Source of the DNA: Chloranthus sessilifolius
Lineage: Eukaryota; Streptophyta; Magnoliopsida; Chloranthales; Chloranthaceae
Direction of reading: 5' to 3'
DNA: 64,000 bases
NCBI GenBank assembly: GCA_021018995.1
Contig: CM037588.1
Location: 92,292,765 to 92,356,764 of the forward strand
In this document: one piece after another, positions 61,427 to 64,000 of the stretch
How the letters are laid out: each line of letters starts with the position of its first letter
Position numbering within the stretch: position 1 is the stretch's first letter
Notes under the pieces: generated by a model
What the model saw: the letters and a program-made list of their open reading frames with translations, nothing else
Told to the model about the DNA's origin: nothing
The model's database searches: none
Translations under genes and position numbers: made by a program

Positions 61427-62064
61427 TGTGACAACCCGACTTTCCCCGCACATAAATCTGGGAAAGTCGGATCGTCCAATTTCGAAAATCAAAATAGATA
61501 TCATACATGGCAATATAAAAAATTTCATTCTCATGCGGAACATAAAAACTAAACCAAAATGACCACCGATGACGGCCGACCGTCACCTAAATAGTGGTAT
61601 AAGTTACAACACATAGATAGGAATTACTAATTCAAATATTCTACACAAGTCACCGAAATGTACCAAGTCAAATCTATCTCAAAACTCGTCTATGGATAGT
61701 ATTCTTCGGGCAGAAGTTCCTCTTCTTCTTCTGCCATGAAGTCAGGATCGTTCTCAAGCTTAGGATCTTGATCAGTTTTTGTACCTGTGATACTAAGTGT
61801 CAGGATGAGCTAAAGGTCTAAGCTCAGTAGGAAAAAGTTCAATACCAATTCACATCTTATCATATCAATGCATAAATTTAATGACTATGATTCAAGACAT
61901 TTTCATATCAAAACAGAATTCGAAATATCTTAAATTCAAAATCACAAAGTCTAAGATAGAGTTTCACACATGGTTTAACAATATCAATTCTGAAATTCAC
62001 ATGGTTTTGTTCACTTATTCATTTTCTCATTTATATGCAACCTCTTAATTAATGAATGACTTAA

Positions 62065-62180
62065 AATTATAGCATAAGAAACTCCAACGTGCATATAGTA
62101 CTGTTGGGCATAAGAAACTCCAACGTGCATATAGTTAGGAGGGGATTACCGATGGGAATCCCCTCCATTCCCTCCTAACT
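62065..62180. repeat. Direct duplication and hairpin in gypsy LTR
   Basis: GCATAAGAAACTCCAACGTG plus CATATAGT occurs twice (about 62074 and 62109). It is followed by AGTTAGGAGGG...CCCTCCTAACT (62135-62182), with the internal GGGATTACCGATGGGAATCCC forming a nested stem. Confidence 0.85.
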
Positions 62181-62217
62181 ATCGTCGTTCAATAAATAAT
62201 TTTCAGAGTGTACGAAT

Positions 62218-62300
62218 ATTCCACCGTACTAGTCAGAATATACGAATATCATGTCATACCGGTCAGAGTATACAGATATCCCGCCGTATCGGTCAAAGTG
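62218..62300. repeat. Tandem repeat ATACGAATATC-CCGTAC-GGTCAGAGT, three units
   Basis: Three imperfect units of about 30 bases, each with (A/G)TA(C/T)(G/A)(A/G)ATAT(T/C)C, an ATACCGGTCAGAGT or TATCGGTCAAAGT core. They lie in the gypsy LTR. Confidence 0.8.
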
Positions 62301-62399
62301 TTTAGGGGATTCATTCATATAAACCTTAACCTTAAATCATCATGCAAGTTCTAATACTTAGTATGTGTCATTTGTTCATAAAAATATCTAATCTATTCA

Positions 62400-62590
62400 T
62401 AATTCAGAGTTCAAAGGATTCAAAGTTCATATTCAGAGTTTATATTCGGAGTCTATATTCAAAATTCATATTCAAAGTTCAAAGTTCTACATTCATATTT
62501 AGAGTTCAAAGGATTCGATATGATGATTATCATTCAATTAAAAGTTCAAATTCAGATTCAAAGTTCAATTTCAAAGTTTAAATTTTCAAT
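62400..62590. repeat. Minisatellite of TTCAAAGTTC/ATATTCAGAG words
   Basis: Many imperfect 12-base units such as ATTCAGAGTTCA, ATTCAAAGTTCA and ATTCAAAATTCA across about 190 bases in the gypsy LTR. Confidence 0.85.
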
Positions 62591-63749
62591 GATCAAAATT
62601 ATATTCAATTATCTCATATAAATCTATGAATCAAAGTCAGAATGTAATTATGCATTGAGTTTTCCCTACCTTGGTTCGGATGTCGCGCGAAATCAAAATG
62701 GGTGGCCTTTATTGATGACCTCAAGTTCTCTTCCTATATTGCACATTATGTTCATGAGTCACATGTCAATGAATGACGGATCAAAATAATTCAAAGCTCC
62801 TTTAAGCTTTCCCAAAAGAAGGGTCGGAATAGCAAAAACAAAGCTAATTCGCTCGAGAGGCTTCTAGATTCGCTCGAGCGAATTGCCACAATTCTGTGTG
62901 GCGCATACTACCTCGCTCGAGCGATAGCCAAAATCGCTCGAGCGAGTGTCAACAGTACCATTTTTGGCCTATTTTTGAAGCGATGTCGCTCGAGCGAATC
63001 ACTATCTTACTCGAGCGAGATAGTGCAATAATGTACTTAAGTTTCTCTTTTCTCTGAGTCCAAAATCCCAAATTTTCTAAAATCAAACTCTACTAAACAC
63101 AAACCAAGCTTGAATTCGAATTCCCTACTTCTAAATCATCAATCTTACATTCCTAAATCGCGCATGCGGAGACTACGATGGTTGGTATCGAGGGATATCG
63201 GCATCCAAGCTCTCTGTCATTCGATGATTCAGTTCCCACCTCTCTTTGATCTTACGGTGTTGACGATCGGAGTTTTCTTAAGGTACAAAATAGGGCAAAA
63301 GGTTTCTTTGAGTAAAGAGAGGGATTTGAGAGGGGATCAATGGCTAGGGAAAAATAAGAGAAATGAAGGTCTCCTTCTTCTTTTCTCTCGATTCTTTCTT
63401 CTCAAACCGAATTCACGAAAGTTCAATTGTGCGCAATGTTTTTCTCTTTATACTAAAGATAGCTAATTCGGTGTGAATCTGGTATACCGAGAATTGATGT
63501 CCTGGCCTTATTAGAAGGTCCAAAACAAAATCTAAAAATTTCACTCAACATAGTTCGATCCCTAAACCTCTTACTTACGAGCCAAACTTCTAACCATTGT
63601 ATCATCACATGACTTGCGTAATTGTTCACGCAATTATATACATAACCCTTAACACCAAAATAAAATTTTCTAAAAATTCAAGGCGCACACCTTGTCAGAC
63701 ACAAACACCTGATTGACGTATTTGTGCTCGAAAATTTCAAGACGTTACA

Positions 63750-64000
63750 TTTTCCCCCCCTTAAAGGAATTTTTGTCCTCGAAAATTCACTGCGTGTCTT
63801 TCGGTGTATTTATCACAATTGATGGTTGACATCAAGATCAAATATATTGGAATAAATAAGTCACATTGGTGTGTTTGGAAACAACACCTCATTTCTATTC
63901 ACTATCAAAAGTCAGATTGTCCACAGTTAATAACCAGTAACTACACCCACCAATGAATAGTTTAATCAAAAGTCAACGATTATTCCAAATGTTAAACAAC
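63750..64000 (-). mobile_element. Start of gypsy internal region (3' end of pol and untranslated part)
   Basis: Holds the polypurine tract and the last codons of a pol-like frame on the minus strand. The rest of the element lies outside the window. Confidence 0.55.

Larger units (their letters stand above)
61427..63749 (-). repeat. Ty3/gypsy 3' LTR, 2.3 kb (minus orientation)
   Basis: In minus orientation it starts TGTAACGTCTTGAAATTTTC at 63749 and ends GTCGGGTTGTCACA at 61427, giving TGT...ACA ends. Immediately outside the start is a polypurine tract (minus strand TTTAAGGGGGGGAAAA, 63750-63765). The preceding frame encodes a pol C-terminus-like ENFRGQKFL. It contains three repeat blocks (62065-62180, 62218-62300, 62400-62590) and CGCTCGAGCGA words (62840-63030). 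The element body lies beyond the right edge. Confidence 0.8.

Overview
The window looks like a piece of a large, repeat-rich land-plant nuclear genome. The one host gene I can support is on the minus strand. It is the 5' two-fifths or so of a plant ANAPHASE-PROMOTING COMPLEX SUBUNIT 4 (APC4) gene. Eight coding exons can be joined: 60562-60491, 60385-60274, 55409-55318, 40886-40803, 29454-29215, 12976-12896, 9417-9263 and 548-388. All inferred junctions are GT-AG, phases agree across every intron, and no exon is interrupted. The eight exons hold 997 coding bases (about 332 residues) spread over 60 kb, and the gene continues past the left edge. Introns 2 to 7 are about 4.9, 14.4, 11.3, 16.2, 3.5 and 8.7 kb. 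Nearly everything else recognisable is transposable-element sequence inside those introns. Long TE-filled introns suggest a large-genome, probably woody angiosperm (magnoliid or similar); the species cannot be named from this sequence.

Layout, left to right. 1-292 is a MITE-like repeat, followed by APC4 exon 8. Intron 7 (549-9262) holds a truncated chromovirus with one LTR (about 4048-5841) inserted into a minus-strand Ty3/gypsy pol remnant (5842-8580), plus copia LTR scraps. Intron 6 holds a minus-strand RTE LINE 3' end (9872-10325). Intron 5 (12977-29214) holds a hairpin MITE, a minus-strand LINE split by a Ty1/copia element (copia A, 15679-21587), and a second decayed copia (copia B, 24331-29004). 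Intron 4 (29455-40802) holds a plus-strand LINE 3' end, a non-autonomous chromovirus-type LTR element with intact target-site duplication (31879-36315), two minus-strand LINE fragments and a plus-strand RTE LINE. Intron 3 (40887-55317) holds two MITE-family copies, a TIR element (43422-44053), a solo LTR with target-site duplication (47080-48065) and a near full-length LINE with target-site duplication (about 48795-55165). Intron 2 holds a third copia relic (56190-59530) carrying a 225-bp TIR element. Upstream of APC4 lies a 2.3-kb gypsy 3' LTR (61427-63749) whose internal region runs off the right edge.

Every TE-derived reading frame examined is broken by stops, frameshifts or domain deletions, so no element here looks autonomous. 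Three points stand out: the APC4 gene spread over more than 60 kb; a short TIR family (CATGGRTCAAAAT ends, 8-bp target duplications) found twice, each time inside a copia element; and an LTR-element family whose members share LTR ends and downstream LTR sequence but carry different short palindromic repeats in the upstream part of the LTR.
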